DNA of 64,000 nucleotides from an uncultured Schlesneria sp. (GTDB lineage Bacteria; Planctomycetota; Planctomycetia; Planctomycetales; Planctomycetaceae): the NCBI GenBank assembly GCA_903840265.1, contig CAIMFH010000201.1, positions 124,001-188,000 on the forward strand, read 5' to 3'. Each line of letters starts with the position of its first letter. The stretch's first letter is position 1. Positions 34,654 through 43,428 of this stretch are shown one piece after another. The notes below the pieces were generated by a model, which saw nothing but the letters and a program-made list of their open reading frames with translations, was not told where the DNA came from and ran no database searches. Both the position numbers and the translations under genes were made by a program.

Positions 34654-35176
34654 GACGAATTCCTTCCGAAACGAGAATGATCCGATGCCCGTCGTACTTT
34701 CGAACGACAGACACAGTGAAGGCAATTCGCATGCCAGCACGACAGATGTGGATCTGGAATAGAACCCGGGACAGCGAGAGCTAGTGTGAATTCGTAGCTG
34801 AAACTTCACCCGCGCGATTCAATCGCCATTGGGCTGTGGTGTCCCTATCGCCGCCAAGCGTAACGTGCATGGTCAGAGATAAATACACTGGGCTGTTTAT
34901 CACCGCAGCGGTCACTGATTGCGCATGCTGGCGGAAAACAAACAGAAGAACCTTGGAGTTCGATCACATCGGAAAACGGCTCGCCGTTGATACCGATGAT
35001 GAGAACGTGCGAAAGCAAACCCACTCGGGCACCGAGACTCCAAAGAATCTGCAGCGCGTAGCGAATTCCAAGTTTCTTAGTTCGAATCGAATCCACGCTA
35101 TTCCAGTTGATCCTCACCCATCCAACTCGATCGGCATTGAGCACGCGATTTGTCGCATTCCACCGATGTCGGAATG
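34654..35176. other. Intergenic region without a recognised gene
   Basis: About 520 bases between treZ and the beta-propeller gene. An open frame continuing treZ upstream and another on the minus strand at 34845-35222 show no recognisable protein features. No repeat or terminator was noticed. Confidence 0.45.
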
Positions 35177-36286
35177 CTAACTGATCTTCTTCAGCTTCGA
35201 GACGCGACCTGTACCAACCCACTCCGCAACAAAAATGCTGCCGTCGTGTCCGAAGCAGGCATCGTGCGGATGCACAAACTTACCCTCGACCCACTTCGAG
35301 CTGTCGCCACGGATGGCTCCCCCATCCTTGGCTGTGACCCGAGCCACATCGTCACCCAGGCGGGCGACGACTTCGTTCTTTTCGTTCAACAGAGTGACGC
35401 GGGCGTGCAGTTCTGGAACGACCAGCAGGTTCTTCCAAGTTTCGACGTTCGCGGGTAATCCATATCCCTTCAGCGTTTCCAGGTACTTCCCGTCCATCGT
35501 GAAGTACTGCAACGTGTGATTGGCACGATCACAGACAACGATCGAAGGCTGGCGGCCTTCGCGCTTGTCGACCCAGATCCCGTGCGGAGTATTGAATTTC
35601 CCTTCGCCACCACCCGCACCGCCGAAGTGCGACAGCCATTTCCCGTCCTTGTCGTATCGATGCACGACGAACGCGCCATATCCATCGACCAGCAGAAATC
35701 CGCCGTCATCCAAAAACGCAAAGTTGGTCGGCATGAACCGGTCACGCCCCCAGACCTTTTTGGGCTTCGTATCCTCGTCCGCAGCATAGACCCCAGATTG
35801 CATGGGAGCGTACTGCTGCCAGACGGTTTCCCCGGTCAAAGTCATCTTCGCGAACGACTTCACCTGCTGATAGGCGCAGACATACAGGAACTCCTCGCTT
35901 CCCTCCTGGCGAATCTCAATCCCGTGCCCGCCTCCTTGGAACTGCTGCCCGAAGGCACGGATGAATTTGCCTTCGGAATCGAACACGAAGATCGACGGAT
36001 GATCCTTCAGATCCTCGCGCCCTTCGTGAATGACATACAGGTTGCCCGCCTTGTCGACCGCAACATTGTGAGTCGTCTGCCACGTGTATTTGTCGGGTAA
36101 CTGCGGCCATTCGTGAATCAGTTCGAACTTGTGCTCCCCTTCACCAACAATCATGGGCTTCTCCGTTTTAGAGGCGGTCGCCACCATCGGGGCTCCGGCA
36201 ATCACGGCGGCACCGACCGCGGCGGTGCTTAGAAACTGGCGGCGCGAGACCGAATCGTCTGACGTGGTGAAAGAGTCGTTCGTCAT
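35177..36286 (-). CDS. Tat-exported NHL/beta-propeller protein
   Basis: 369 residues. A twin-arginine signal (SRRQFLSTAAVGAAVIAGAP) at the N-terminus is followed by NHL-type repeats: WQTTHNVAVDKAGNLYVIHE, HGIEIRQEGSEEFLYVCAY, PTNFAFLDDGGFLLVDGYG, FNTPHGIWVDKREGRQPSIV and FVHPHDACFGHDGSIFVAEW. This makes a six-bladed propeller. Such exported propellers are numerous in Planctomycetes; a substrate or enzyme function is not indicated, and they may bind proteins or sugars. The start at ATG 36286 is chosen because it places the Tat signal close to the N-terminus; the frame is open to 36337. Confidence 0.85.
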   Translation of the reverse strand: MTNDSFTTSDDSVSRRQFLSTAAVGAAVIAGAPMVATASKTEKPMIVGEGEHKFELIHEWPQLPDKYTWQTTHNVAVDKAGNLYVIHEGREDLKDHPSIFVFDSEGKFIRAFGQQFQGGGHGIEIRQEGSEEFLYVCAYQQVKSFAKMTLTGETVWQQYAPMQSGVYAADEDTKPKKVWGRDRFMPTNFAFLDDGGFLLVDGYGAFVVHRYDKDGKWLSHFGGAGGGEGKFNTPHGIWVDKREGRQPSIVVCDRANHTLQYFTMDGKYLETLKGYGLPANVETWKNLLVVPELHARVTLLNEKNEVVARLGDDVARVTAKDGGAIRGDSSKWVEGKFVHPHDACFGHDGSIFVAEWVGTGRVSKLKKIS

Positions 36287-36524
36287 GGGTGTTCTCTCGT
36301 GGGGAAATGATGAGCGAGACGTCGCAGATGCCGACAAGACACACGTTCAAACTATCGTACTGCCTGGAGTCGCCGCAGCAAACCACGAGAACAATCTGGA
36401 CTTTTAGTGAAATTGAGACTCAACAACTTCGCTGTCGGTTGACGCATTCCTGTCGCTGGCTTAGGAATGGTGTTCCCACGCCGTTGTCGGTGGCGGGCTG
36501 AGGTTCAACATCCGAGGAGACATC

Positions 36525-37958
36525 ATGAGTCGAGTCTGGTTCCGGTTGAATGTCGTCATGGCGGGCTTGGCCGTGACTTGCGGCATTGCGAACGCCGAAG
36601 TCAAGCTGCCAAAGGTCATCGCCAGTCACATGGTCCTGCAGCAGAAGCTGCCCATTACAATCTGGGGGACTGCCGATCCCGAAGAGGACGTGAAGGTCTC
36701 GATCGGCGACAACAGCGCATCGACCAAAGCCGGCGCCGATGGCAAATGGTCGGTCAAACTGAAAGAAATGACAGCGGGTGGGCCTCACGAGGTCATCGTC
36801 AAAGGCAAGAATGAGATCAAGCTGACCGATGTCCTGATCGGCGAAGTCTGGGTCGCATCGGGTCAGTCCAACATGGAATGGCCAGTCTCGGCGTCAGACA
36901 ATCCTCAGCAGGAGATCGCTGCCGCCAAGTATCCCAACATTCGTTTGTTCCATGTCCGCAAGGTTCCCTCGATCACTCCCGCCGCCGAAGTGGTCCTTGA
37001 TCGTGAATGGTCCGAATGTTCGCCCGAAACCATTGGCAACTTCTCTGCGGTCGCCTATTTCTTCGGACGTGAAATTCAGAAAGACCTCAATGTCCCGGTC
37101 GGCTTGATCAACACTTCCTGGGGCGGAACCGCGATCGAACCTTGGACTCCGATCGTCGGATTCGAATCGGTCGATTCGCTGAAGCCGATCGCCGAAGGAG
37201 TGAAAAACCAGCAGGCCAAGCCAGAAGGACACACTGCCAATCCAGGAGCACCGACTCACCTCTATAACGGGATGGTGTACCCGATCGTTCCTTTCGGAAT
37301 TCGCGGAGCGTTGTGGTACCAAGGCGAATCCAACCGAGGCCAAGGGGTGGGCTACGAACAACGGATGAACGCGTTGATCAATGGCTGGCGTTCAGTCTGG
37401 AATCAGGGCGACTTCCCATTCCTCTACGTGCAGATCGCACCATACAAGTACGTCAAACCGCCGATGACCGACGAGAACCACCTGCTGCCACAACTTTGGG
37501 AAGCGCAAACTAAAGTCCTGGGGATGAAGAACACCGGGATGGCCGTCACCACCGACATTACGAATCTGGATGATATCCATCCGCGCAATAAGCAAGATGT
37601 CGGTAAGCGACTGGCACTATGGGCCTTGGCGAAAACGTATGGCAAAACCAACGTCGTCTATTCCGGTCCGCTCTACAAATCGATGAAGGTGGAAGGCAAC
37701 AAGGTCCGCATCGAATTCGAGCATGTCGGTGGCGGACTGAAGTCTCGCGACGGCAACCCACTCTCGTGGTTCACGATTGCAGGCAAAGACGGCGACTTCG
37801 TCGAAGCCAACGCCGTGATCGATGGAAAGTCTGTCGTCGTCTCCAGCGACAAGATTACCGAACCTGCCGCCGTCCGGTTCGGCTGGAACGAGTTGGCAGA
37901 GCCAAATCTGATGAACGCGGAAGGTCTACCCGCCGGCCCATTCCGCACATCGCGGTAA
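36525..37958 (+). CDS. Sialate O-acetylesterase family protein
   Basis: 477 residues with a signal peptide (VVMAGLAVTCGIANAEVKLP), then an N-terminal beta domain (VIASHMVLQQKLPITIWGTA, SIGDNSAS) and an SGNH-type esterase domain: VWVASGQSNMEWPV holds the nucleophile Ser, GNFSAVAYFFGREI, GALWYQGESN and DDIHPRNKQDVG the Asp/His pair. Members remove O-acetyl groups from sialic acids or, in many Planctomycetes, from plant or algal polysaccharides. It is likely secreted and is a carbohydrate esterase. The next gene is convergent and a strong terminator lies between them. Confidence 0.92.
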   Translation: MSRVWFRLNVVMAGLAVTCGIANAEVKLPKVIASHMVLQQKLPITIWGTADPEEDVKVSIGDNSASTKAGADGKWSVKLKEMTAGGPHEVIVKGKNEIKLTDVLIGEVWVASGQSNMEWPVSASDNPQQEIAAAKYPNIRLFHVRKVPSITPAAEVVLDREWSECSPETIGNFSAVAYFFGREIQKDLNVPVGLINTSWGGTAIEPWTPIVGFESVDSLKPIAEGVKNQQAKPEGHTANPGAPTHLYNGMVYPIVPFGIRGALWYQGESNRGQGVGYEQRMNALINGWRSVWNQGDFPFLYVQIAPYKYVKPPMTDENHLLPQLWEAQTKVLGMKNTGMAVTTDITNLDDIHPRNKQDVGKRLALWALAKTYGKTNVVYSGPLYKSMKVEGNKVRIEFEHVGGGLKSRDGNPLSWFTIAGKDGDFVEANAVIDGKSVVVSSDKITEPAAVRFGWNELAEPNLMNAEGLPAGPFRTSR

Positions 37959-38028
37959 TTCGCTATCGGTGACAGCCTCGTTTAACCGCGTGGGCATCGC
38001 CCCGCGCGTGGCTTGCGAACACAAAGCG

Positions 38029-38064
38029 AAAATGCCCCCTGCAGCTGCTGCAGGGGGCATTTTT
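38029..38064. terminator. Strong bidirectional terminator between esterase and cytochrome genes
   Basis: Perfect stem of 14 to 16 base pairs: AATGCCCCCTGCAG at 38031-38044 pairs with CTGCAGGGGGCATT at 38048-38061, with a three-base loop and outer A/T pairs. It ends in TTTTT at 38060-38064. It works on both strands and sits between the convergent stops at 37958 and 38092. Confidence 0.9.
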
Positions 38065-38091
38065 ATTGTCCCGTCATCAACTCAGCCGACT

Positions 38092-38499
38092 TCAGTCATT
38101 CTTGCCAGGAAGCTTGCCTTCCTTAATCAGGTCTCCATAGACCTTGCCGTCCGCATTCTTCTCGATGATCGACTTTTCCCAGGCGTCCTTGAAAATCGTC
38201 ATGGCTTCGTCGGTCTTCTTGTCCTTGTCGGCCGCGGTGAAATCCTTGTGCTTGAAGCGGTCGTGATAGACCTTGCCGAAGTCATTCAGCCCGTGTCCCT
38301 TGGCCTTCTTATCGGCGCCAGGCTTGTGACAGATGTCGCACTTTGACTTCAGCCCCTCGACTGTTTCCAGGAACGGCTTGTAGGCCTTGTCGTCTTTGTA
38401 GCCGTCCGCCAAATAGGTCGGCAGCTTTGAAAAGGCGAACGCGTCGGCCGTGCCGATGCCACAAATGAAGGTCAAAGCCAACGCAAGTTTCAGACGCAT
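38092..38499 (-). CDS. Small exported one-haem c-type cytochrome-like protein
   Basis: 135 residues. A Sec signal (MRLKLALALTFICGIGTADAFA) is followed by a Lys-rich domain with one haem motif, KCDICHKPG; only one CxxCH is present. The ending is LIKEGKLPGKND. The protein would be exported and attach one haem c covalently. Its Lys-rich character is odd for a typical cytochrome c domain, and the sixth ligand (usually Met) is not obvious; MTIF may provide one. Start at ATG 38499 has GGGAG upstream. The open frame to 38715 adds residues that are not a signal peptide. Confidence 0.78.
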   Translation of the reverse strand: MRLKLALALTFICGIGTADAFAFSKLPTYLADGYKDDKAYKPFLETVEGLKSKCDICHKPGADKKAKGHGLNDFGKVYHDRFKHKDFTAADKDKKTDEAMTIFKDAWEKSIIEKNADGKVYGDLIKEGKLPGKND

Positions 38500-38578
38500 C
38501 CGACACTCCCTAAATTCTGAACTGTGATTCGCTCGATTCAAAGTACCTGCTGCCAGCAAACCAACTGACTGCCATAGT

Positions 38579-40255
38579 TTAATCATTTGCGGTGCCAGTA
38601 CCACCCGATTCTCCCGGCTGTTCCGGCGGCTTCTCTTCGAGCCACGGCGCGGGACCAGGATCCTCATCCCGCAGCCGCTTGCGAGCATACGCCACATGGA
38701 CCGTGGCTTCAGCATTGTCCTCGTATAAAGTCTTGATGCTGGTCCAGATCGATTCGGCTTCGCTCACTTTATTGGATTTCCGTGCGGTTTCGGCATCACG
38801 CAAGCGTTTGCTCAAGAATGCCGACAGCGAGTCCGTACCGAATTTGGCCTTGATCTCGGTGGCCGCGTCTTCCGCCAGTAGGACGTAGTTTCGATACTCG
38901 GAATGCGACTTGAACAGTTCCACGATCGCATTGAACTTGCGCAGTGCCGTGACGTGATCGCCAAAATCCCGGAACTTCTCGGCATTCAAGAACTGCTGTT
39001 CAGCTTCGTTGGCGGGCGGCTGCTTCAGCCGGTTCCTTGCCCGCATCTTGGTCATCGTCTCTTCTTTGTCGACATCGATCACCATCGCCTGTGCATGAGC
39101 CGCGTGTTTACCTTCGGGATACCGAGTCAGCAGGAGCTTCAGAAAGTCGTCGCGAGCCCGCACGTGATCGACCGTCGAACTCAACTTCATCAATCGATCC
39201 GCTTCGGCCAGCAATCGATCTTCACCCCACGGCAGACAGGTCCAGATGATGAACCCTACCAGGACCGCCAGGCACGATCCTAGAAACCAGCCACGTTCGT
39301 AGATCGGGCTGTTATCTTTTTTCTTCTTCTTTTTCTTCTTACCCAGAGCCGCCTTCAGCTCTTCCACTCCCTTGGTCGGACCGCCGCCCCCTGTCATACC
39401 TGCCATTGTTTCCGCGGCAATACTGCGTTGCTGGGTAATCTTGTTTCTAACTTCATCGATCTCGACCTGCAGCGCCAAGGCGTCATAGGGCCGCTCTTGC
39501 GGATCTTTCTCTAGCAGATGAAAGATCAGATCTTCGACGAAGATTGGACATTGCGGAACGAGGGATGTAATTCGAACGGGCTCCTCCTGCAGATGCATCA
39601 TCAGCATCTCGCCCTGATTGTCGCTTTGGAACGGAGTTTCCCCCGAGATCATTTCGAACAAAACGCAGCCCATCGCATACAAATCGGTCTTCTTGTCGAC
39701 AGGCGGTTTGCCGCGAATCTGTTCGGGAGCCATATAGGCGTACGTCCCGACGGTCTTTCCCGCGGCGGTCAGCGCGGTCGCGGTCGTGTCGCGGGCAATC
39801 CCGAAATCGGTCAGCTTGATCTGCATCGCTTTCGTCAACAGCAGATTCGCGGGCTTCAGATCCCGGTGGACGATCCCAGCCTCATGAGCATGCTCGAGCG
39901 CCTTGGCGATCTGCATCGTCATGTCGAGCGCCTCTTCCCACGGCAACTTCCCCTTCAGCTTCAGATAGTCTTCCAGCGACCCTCCCGCAATCAGTTCCAT
40001 TGCGTAGAAACGTTGAGCGCCGAACTTCCCTCCCCCGTAATAGCGGACGATACTCGGATGCTGCAGCTTTTTCAGGATCGAGATTTCGCGTTCGAAACGC
40101 TTCTGCAATCCTTCGGAATCGGATACGTCGGGCGACAGGATCTTGAGCGCGACCTCGGCGCCGTTCTTTATGTACGTGGCTCGGTAAACGATCCCCATTC
40201 CGCCGACGCCGATGCGGTCCCCCACTTCAAAGGGCCCGATCATCCGTTTTGTCAT
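38579..40255 (-). CDS. Membrane-anchored Ser/Thr protein kinase
   Basis: 558 residues. The N-terminal kinase domain has GVGGMGIVY (glycine loop), VALKIL (Lys38), IVHRDLKPANLLL (catalytic Asp132), KLTDFGIARD (Mg2+-binding Asp150) and YMAPEQIRG. A Lys-rich stretch (KKKKKKKKD) is followed by a single membrane helix (GSCLAVLVGFIIWTCL) and an extracytoplasmic C-terminal part of about 180 residues with TPR-like helices. Such STPKs of the Hanks type are abundant in Planctomycetes, where they sense and regulate envelope processes. The start is ATG 40255; the open frame goes on to 40417. It is transcribed after the DUF1854/ABC unit, but 244 bases separate them. Confidence 0.92.
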   Translation of the reverse strand: MTKRMIGPFEVGDRIGVGGMGIVYRATYIKNGAEVALKILSPDVSDSEGLQKRFEREISILKKLQHPSIVRYYGGGKFGAQRFYAMELIAGGSLEDYLKLKGKLPWEEALDMTMQIAKALEHAHEAGIVHRDLKPANLLLTKAMQIKLTDFGIARDTTATALTAAGKTVGTYAYMAPEQIRGKPPVDKKTDLYAMGCVLFEMISGETPFQSDNQGEMLMMHLQEEPVRITSLVPQCPIFVEDLIFHLLEKDPQERPYDALALQVEIDEVRNKITQQRSIAAETMAGMTGGGGPTKGVEELKAALGKKKKKKKKDNSPIYERGWFLGSCLAVLVGFIIWTCLPWGEDRLLAEADRLMKLSSTVDHVRARDDFLKLLLTRYPEGKHAAHAQAMVIDVDKEETMTKMRARNRLKQPPANEAEQQFLNAEKFRDFGDHVTALRKFNAIVELFKSHSEYRNYVLLAEDAATEIKAKFGTDSLSAFLSKRLRDAETARKSNKVSEAESIWTSIKTLYEDNAEATVHVAYARKRLRDEDPGPAPWLEEKPPEQPGESGGTGTAND

Positions 40256-40498
40256 GGCGCACGATCCGAGTACAAAAGGAATACCAAAGAATTGAGGATC
40301 AGCATTGGCCCCGCGATCCCCTATTCTGAAAGCGTCAGCCTCGGGATGCAATCCCATGCCGAAGCCCCTTTTCGGGACTTTGGAAAGAAGTGAGCATTTT
40401 GCCGGATTGGAGCGCATTCCACATAACTGTGGCGTCCCGCGAGCAGAAGACGACTTGGTCTAGCCCATGTTTCAACGCGACACATAAGTGCGCCCGCA

Positions 40499-40990
40499 CT
40501 AAATCAGGCGACGGATCGTCCGCTGGCTCGCCGCATCCAGTTGGTTGATGTCTGGCAGCAGATAGCGGATGCCGTTCGCGTCGGCGACAACAGCCCCGCT
40601 CGGTCCCAGTTTGCGGATATCGTCTTCGCTTTCCAGTTGGAAGCTGGTCATCCCGCGATCCGTTTCGACATCCCACCGGCACGGCGGACTCGGGGCGCTG
40701 GTCGTGACGATCCGTTGAATCGTCGGCATAAACTCTCGCTCGGTCAACTCTCGACGCACCAGATCATGGGCACCAGGATTCAGAACTGCCAACGTGGGCA
40801 AATTGACCAACTCATGCCCTTCGGCGTCGACAATCGAAATCGTTCGATCGGGATCGCTCAAGGGAAAGCAGCGAATTGGTTCAACACCGGCATGCACCGC
40901 CCCGTCGGGCAGCGTCAGGACCAATTGTCCCCAATCGTTCTTGCTGAATTGCAATTGTGCGAAATCAACGTCCACGGCACTCCCCGTCAT
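40499..40990 (-). CDS. DUF1854 family protein
   Basis: 163 residues with the DUF1854 pattern: VDFAQLQFSKNDWGQLVLTL, AGVEPIRCFPLSDPDRTISI, DAEGHELVNL, then the REFMPTIQRIV segment and TSFQLESEDDIRKLG. This small domain is found beside ABC exporters in Planctomycetes and other bacteria, and has been linked to cyanophycin-type loci. It may bind or regulate the exporter. The ATG at 40990 matches the family's start; the frame goes on to 41068. It follows the ABC transporter on the same strand, 84 bases after the stop, in one operon. Confidence 0.82.
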   Translation of the reverse strand: MTGSAVDVDFAQLQFSKNDWGQLVLTLPDGAVHAGVEPIRCFPLSDPDRTISIVDAEGHELVNLPTLAVLNPGAHDLVRRELTEREFMPTIQRIVTTSAPSPPCRWDVETDRGMTSFQLESEDDIRKLGPSGAVVADANGIRYLLPDINQLDAASQRTIRRLI

Positions 40991-41074
40991 ATCAATTTCT
41001 CTTCCTGAGCGGGGGACGTCAGTCCCCTGGCCTCTTCCAAGACGTAAGCCCTCTAAATCGACTTCCAATCCACA

Positions 41075-43279
41075 TCACCACCCGATGTCCTTAGTCAACG
41101 CCTGTTGAGCTCGATGCAGTTCGGCATACGCGCCGTCGATTTCCATCAGTTCGTCATGCGTTCCGATTTCTACTAGCCGACCCCGTTCAATAACCATGAT
41201 CCGGTTGGCCTGACGCAGGGTGCTCAGCCGGTGAGCAATCGCGATCGTCGTTCGGCCGCGAACCAGGTTCTGCAACGCCTCCTGAATCTGCCGCTCCGTC
41301 GTCGAATCCAATGCGGATGTCGCTTCATCAAGGATCAGGATCCGCGGGTCGATCAACAATGCGCGAGCGATGCTGATGCGCTGGCGTTCGCCGCCAGACA
41401 ACGATTGGCCGCGTTCACCCACCAGCGAATCATAACCGTCGGCCAGTTGCAGGATGAATTCATGAGCACGAGCCGCCTTGGCCGCGTTGATCACTTCCTC
41501 ACGAGTCGCATCCGGTCGACCATACGAAATGTTTTCGGCGATCGTCCCATAGAACAGGAACGGGTCCTGCAACACGATCCCGACATTTCGCCGATACTGC
41601 TCAACCTTGTAGCTGCGAATATCGACACCGTCTGCAAAGATGGCACCTTCGGCAACGTCGAAGAATCGGCAGACCAGGTTGATCAACGTGCTTTTTCCCG
41701 CTCCCGTTTGTCCGACCAGCCCAATCATTTCTCCCGCATGAATCTTCAACGAGAAGTCTTTGATGACCTTCCGATTCCCATAGCGGAACCCCACATGGCG
41801 GAATTCCAATTCTCCCTGCAATTTGTCGACCATCACCGGACGAGCTGGGTCAGGCACGTTGCTGACGCGATCAAGAATCTCGAAGATTCGCTGAGCACTC
41901 GTCGCAGCTCGTTGAGACGCGTTGACCATGCGGCTCATCATTTCCAGCTTGCCGTAAAACTTCATACTCAACCAGACGAACGCGGTGAGCGTACCCACGT
42001 CAAAATCGGGCTCATGCCTCATGATCAGCCACACGCCAAATGCCCACACGACGAACACGCCGAGTGAGTTCAAAAAGGTGATCAGCGGCCAGAAGAACGT
42101 CCACAGCGAATTGACGCGATTGTTGGCCGTGACCACGGCTTCATTCGCCGTCTGAAATCGCTCAATCTCACGATCTTCCTGAGCGAACGCTTTGACGACG
42201 CGAATGCCGGGGATCGTATCCGCGAGCACGCTGGTCATGTGCGCCCACGCGCGACTCCCTGCTTGAAAGCCAACCTGCAGCTTGTCGCGCGCGTAATACA
42301 TCATCAGGACGACGAATGGAAACGGCACCAATGTGACCAATCCCAGCTTCCAATTCATCTGAAACAGCGACACCGCCACGACGAACAACAGAATCGTGTT
42401 CGCCATGAAATCGACGATGCTGTCGGAAAGGAACTGGCACAATCGATCCGAATCGTTGCTGATCCGCGACATCAAATCGCCCGTTCGCTTTCCGCCGAAA
42501 TACTCCAGCGACAACTTTTGCAGGTGTGCATACGTCTTGCTGCGCAGGTCTCCGGTGACCCGTTCACTGACCCAGGCCAGAATTGCCCCTTGCGCCCAAC
42601 CCAGCACCCAAGCCACAACGGCAGCACCAAGCATGATCCCCAGATAAAAGATCGCTGGCGACAGAGAACTGATCTTTGCAGATTCGTATTGAGTCAACAA
42701 ATTGATCAGCGGCCGGGTCATCTTCGCTGTTTCGACATCAGCGATGGTGGCCGACAGCGATAAAACAAACGCGACGAACATCCACCACGCATGGGGCTTC
42801 GCAAAGCGCCACAGCCTGAACAATGCCATCGTGTCCGGTGGCGTGACCTGCTCTTCCCCTTCCGGAATCTCTTCTTCGTCGAAGTGCTTCCGGATCGCAT
42901 GTCCACCTTTGACATCTTCAAATCGGTCGCCAAAAACGAGTGCCGCCGGGCCTTGAGCGATCGTGTAGTGCCAGTAGCTAAGCCGCCGGCTGTAGCCGAG
43001 CATCTCCAGCGTTCCGAGCCCCGCGCGATCCTTCGTTTTCAGCTTCTCGACATCGGTCAGCGGCCATTCACCAACGGCAGTGCCGCTGCTGTAGATTCGC
43101 CGATCAGTCAGCGCCAGTAACGTCGTTCGATACTGCCGCTGTTCGTCGATGTCCGAAATCATCCAAGCGATGACAAATTCGCCAGTGGCGAGTCGTGATT
43201 CAACGGGCTGTCGCAGCGATGAACTGACAGATGACCAACCCTCGGCGTGCGACGTGACCAGGGGAGCAATTGGATTCAA
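41075..43279 (-). CDS. ABC exporter (membrane and ATPase fused) with N-terminal PH-like extension
   Basis: 734 residues. The first 150 are not typical of exporters and contain TLLALTDRRIYSSG, a motif of bacterial PH-like domains, so the extension may bind lipid or a peptide. Six membrane helices of type I ABC exporter come next, then the ATPase: GLVGQTGAGKST (Walker A), LQDP (Q-loop), SLSGGERQRISIARAL (signature), LILDEATSALDS (Walker B) and IAHRLST (H-loop). It would act as a homodimer exporting a lipid, peptide or drug-like compound. The DUF1854 gene just downstream supports a dedicated partner. In cyanophycin loci a similar pair exists; no cphA is here. Confidence 0.9.
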   Translation of the reverse strand: MNPIAPLVTSHAEGWSSVSSSLRQPVESRLATGEFVIAWMISDIDEQRQYRTTLLALTDRRIYSSGTAVGEWPLTDVEKLKTKDRAGLGTLEMLGYSRRLSYWHYTIAQGPAALVFGDRFEDVKGGHAIRKHFDEEEIPEGEEQVTPPDTMALFRLWRFAKPHAWWMFVAFVLSLSATIADVETAKMTRPLINLLTQYESAKISSLSPAIFYLGIMLGAAVVAWVLGWAQGAILAWVSERVTGDLRSKTYAHLQKLSLEYFGGKRTGDLMSRISNDSDRLCQFLSDSIVDFMANTILLFVVAVSLFQMNWKLGLVTLVPFPFVVLMMYYARDKLQVGFQAGSRAWAHMTSVLADTIPGIRVVKAFAQEDREIERFQTANEAVVTANNRVNSLWTFFWPLITFLNSLGVFVVWAFGVWLIMRHEPDFDVGTLTAFVWLSMKFYGKLEMMSRMVNASQRAATSAQRIFEILDRVSNVPDPARPVMVDKLQGELEFRHVGFRYGNRKVIKDFSLKIHAGEMIGLVGQTGAGKSTLINLVCRFFDVAEGAIFADGVDIRSYKVEQYRRNVGIVLQDPFLFYGTIAENISYGRPDATREEVINAAKAARAHEFILQLADGYDSLVGERGQSLSGGERQRISIARALLIDPRILILDEATSALDSTTERQIQEALQNLVRGRTTIAIAHRLSTLRQANRIMVIERGRLVEIGTHDELMEIDGAYAELHRAQQALTKDIGW

Positions 43280-43428
43280 AGCACAGCCCGATGGAAGATT
43301 GACGAAGATGGTGGAGAAGTGAACAGATTACCGAGCGGCACAGGGGAATGGGAGAGACAGACGACGGTCAGGTGCAATCAATCCGTCGCAACAAGTGTGC
43401 TTTATTGAGCCACTAGCCGTATCGCGCG

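Noticed and set aside
34845..35222. Minus-strand open frame of 125 codons upstream of treZ
   Set aside because: No domain, no ribosome site, and it overlaps the end of the beta-propeller gene.
39518..40393. Long plus-strand open frame (291 codons) inside the Ser/Thr kinase gene
   Set aside because: It lies antisense to an excellent kinase domain and shows no domain, signal or ribosome site; high-GC codon bias produces such shadows.
41231..42067. Plus-strand open frame of 278 codons in the ABC transporter
   Set aside because: Antisense to the Walker A/B and signature region; no independent evidence.
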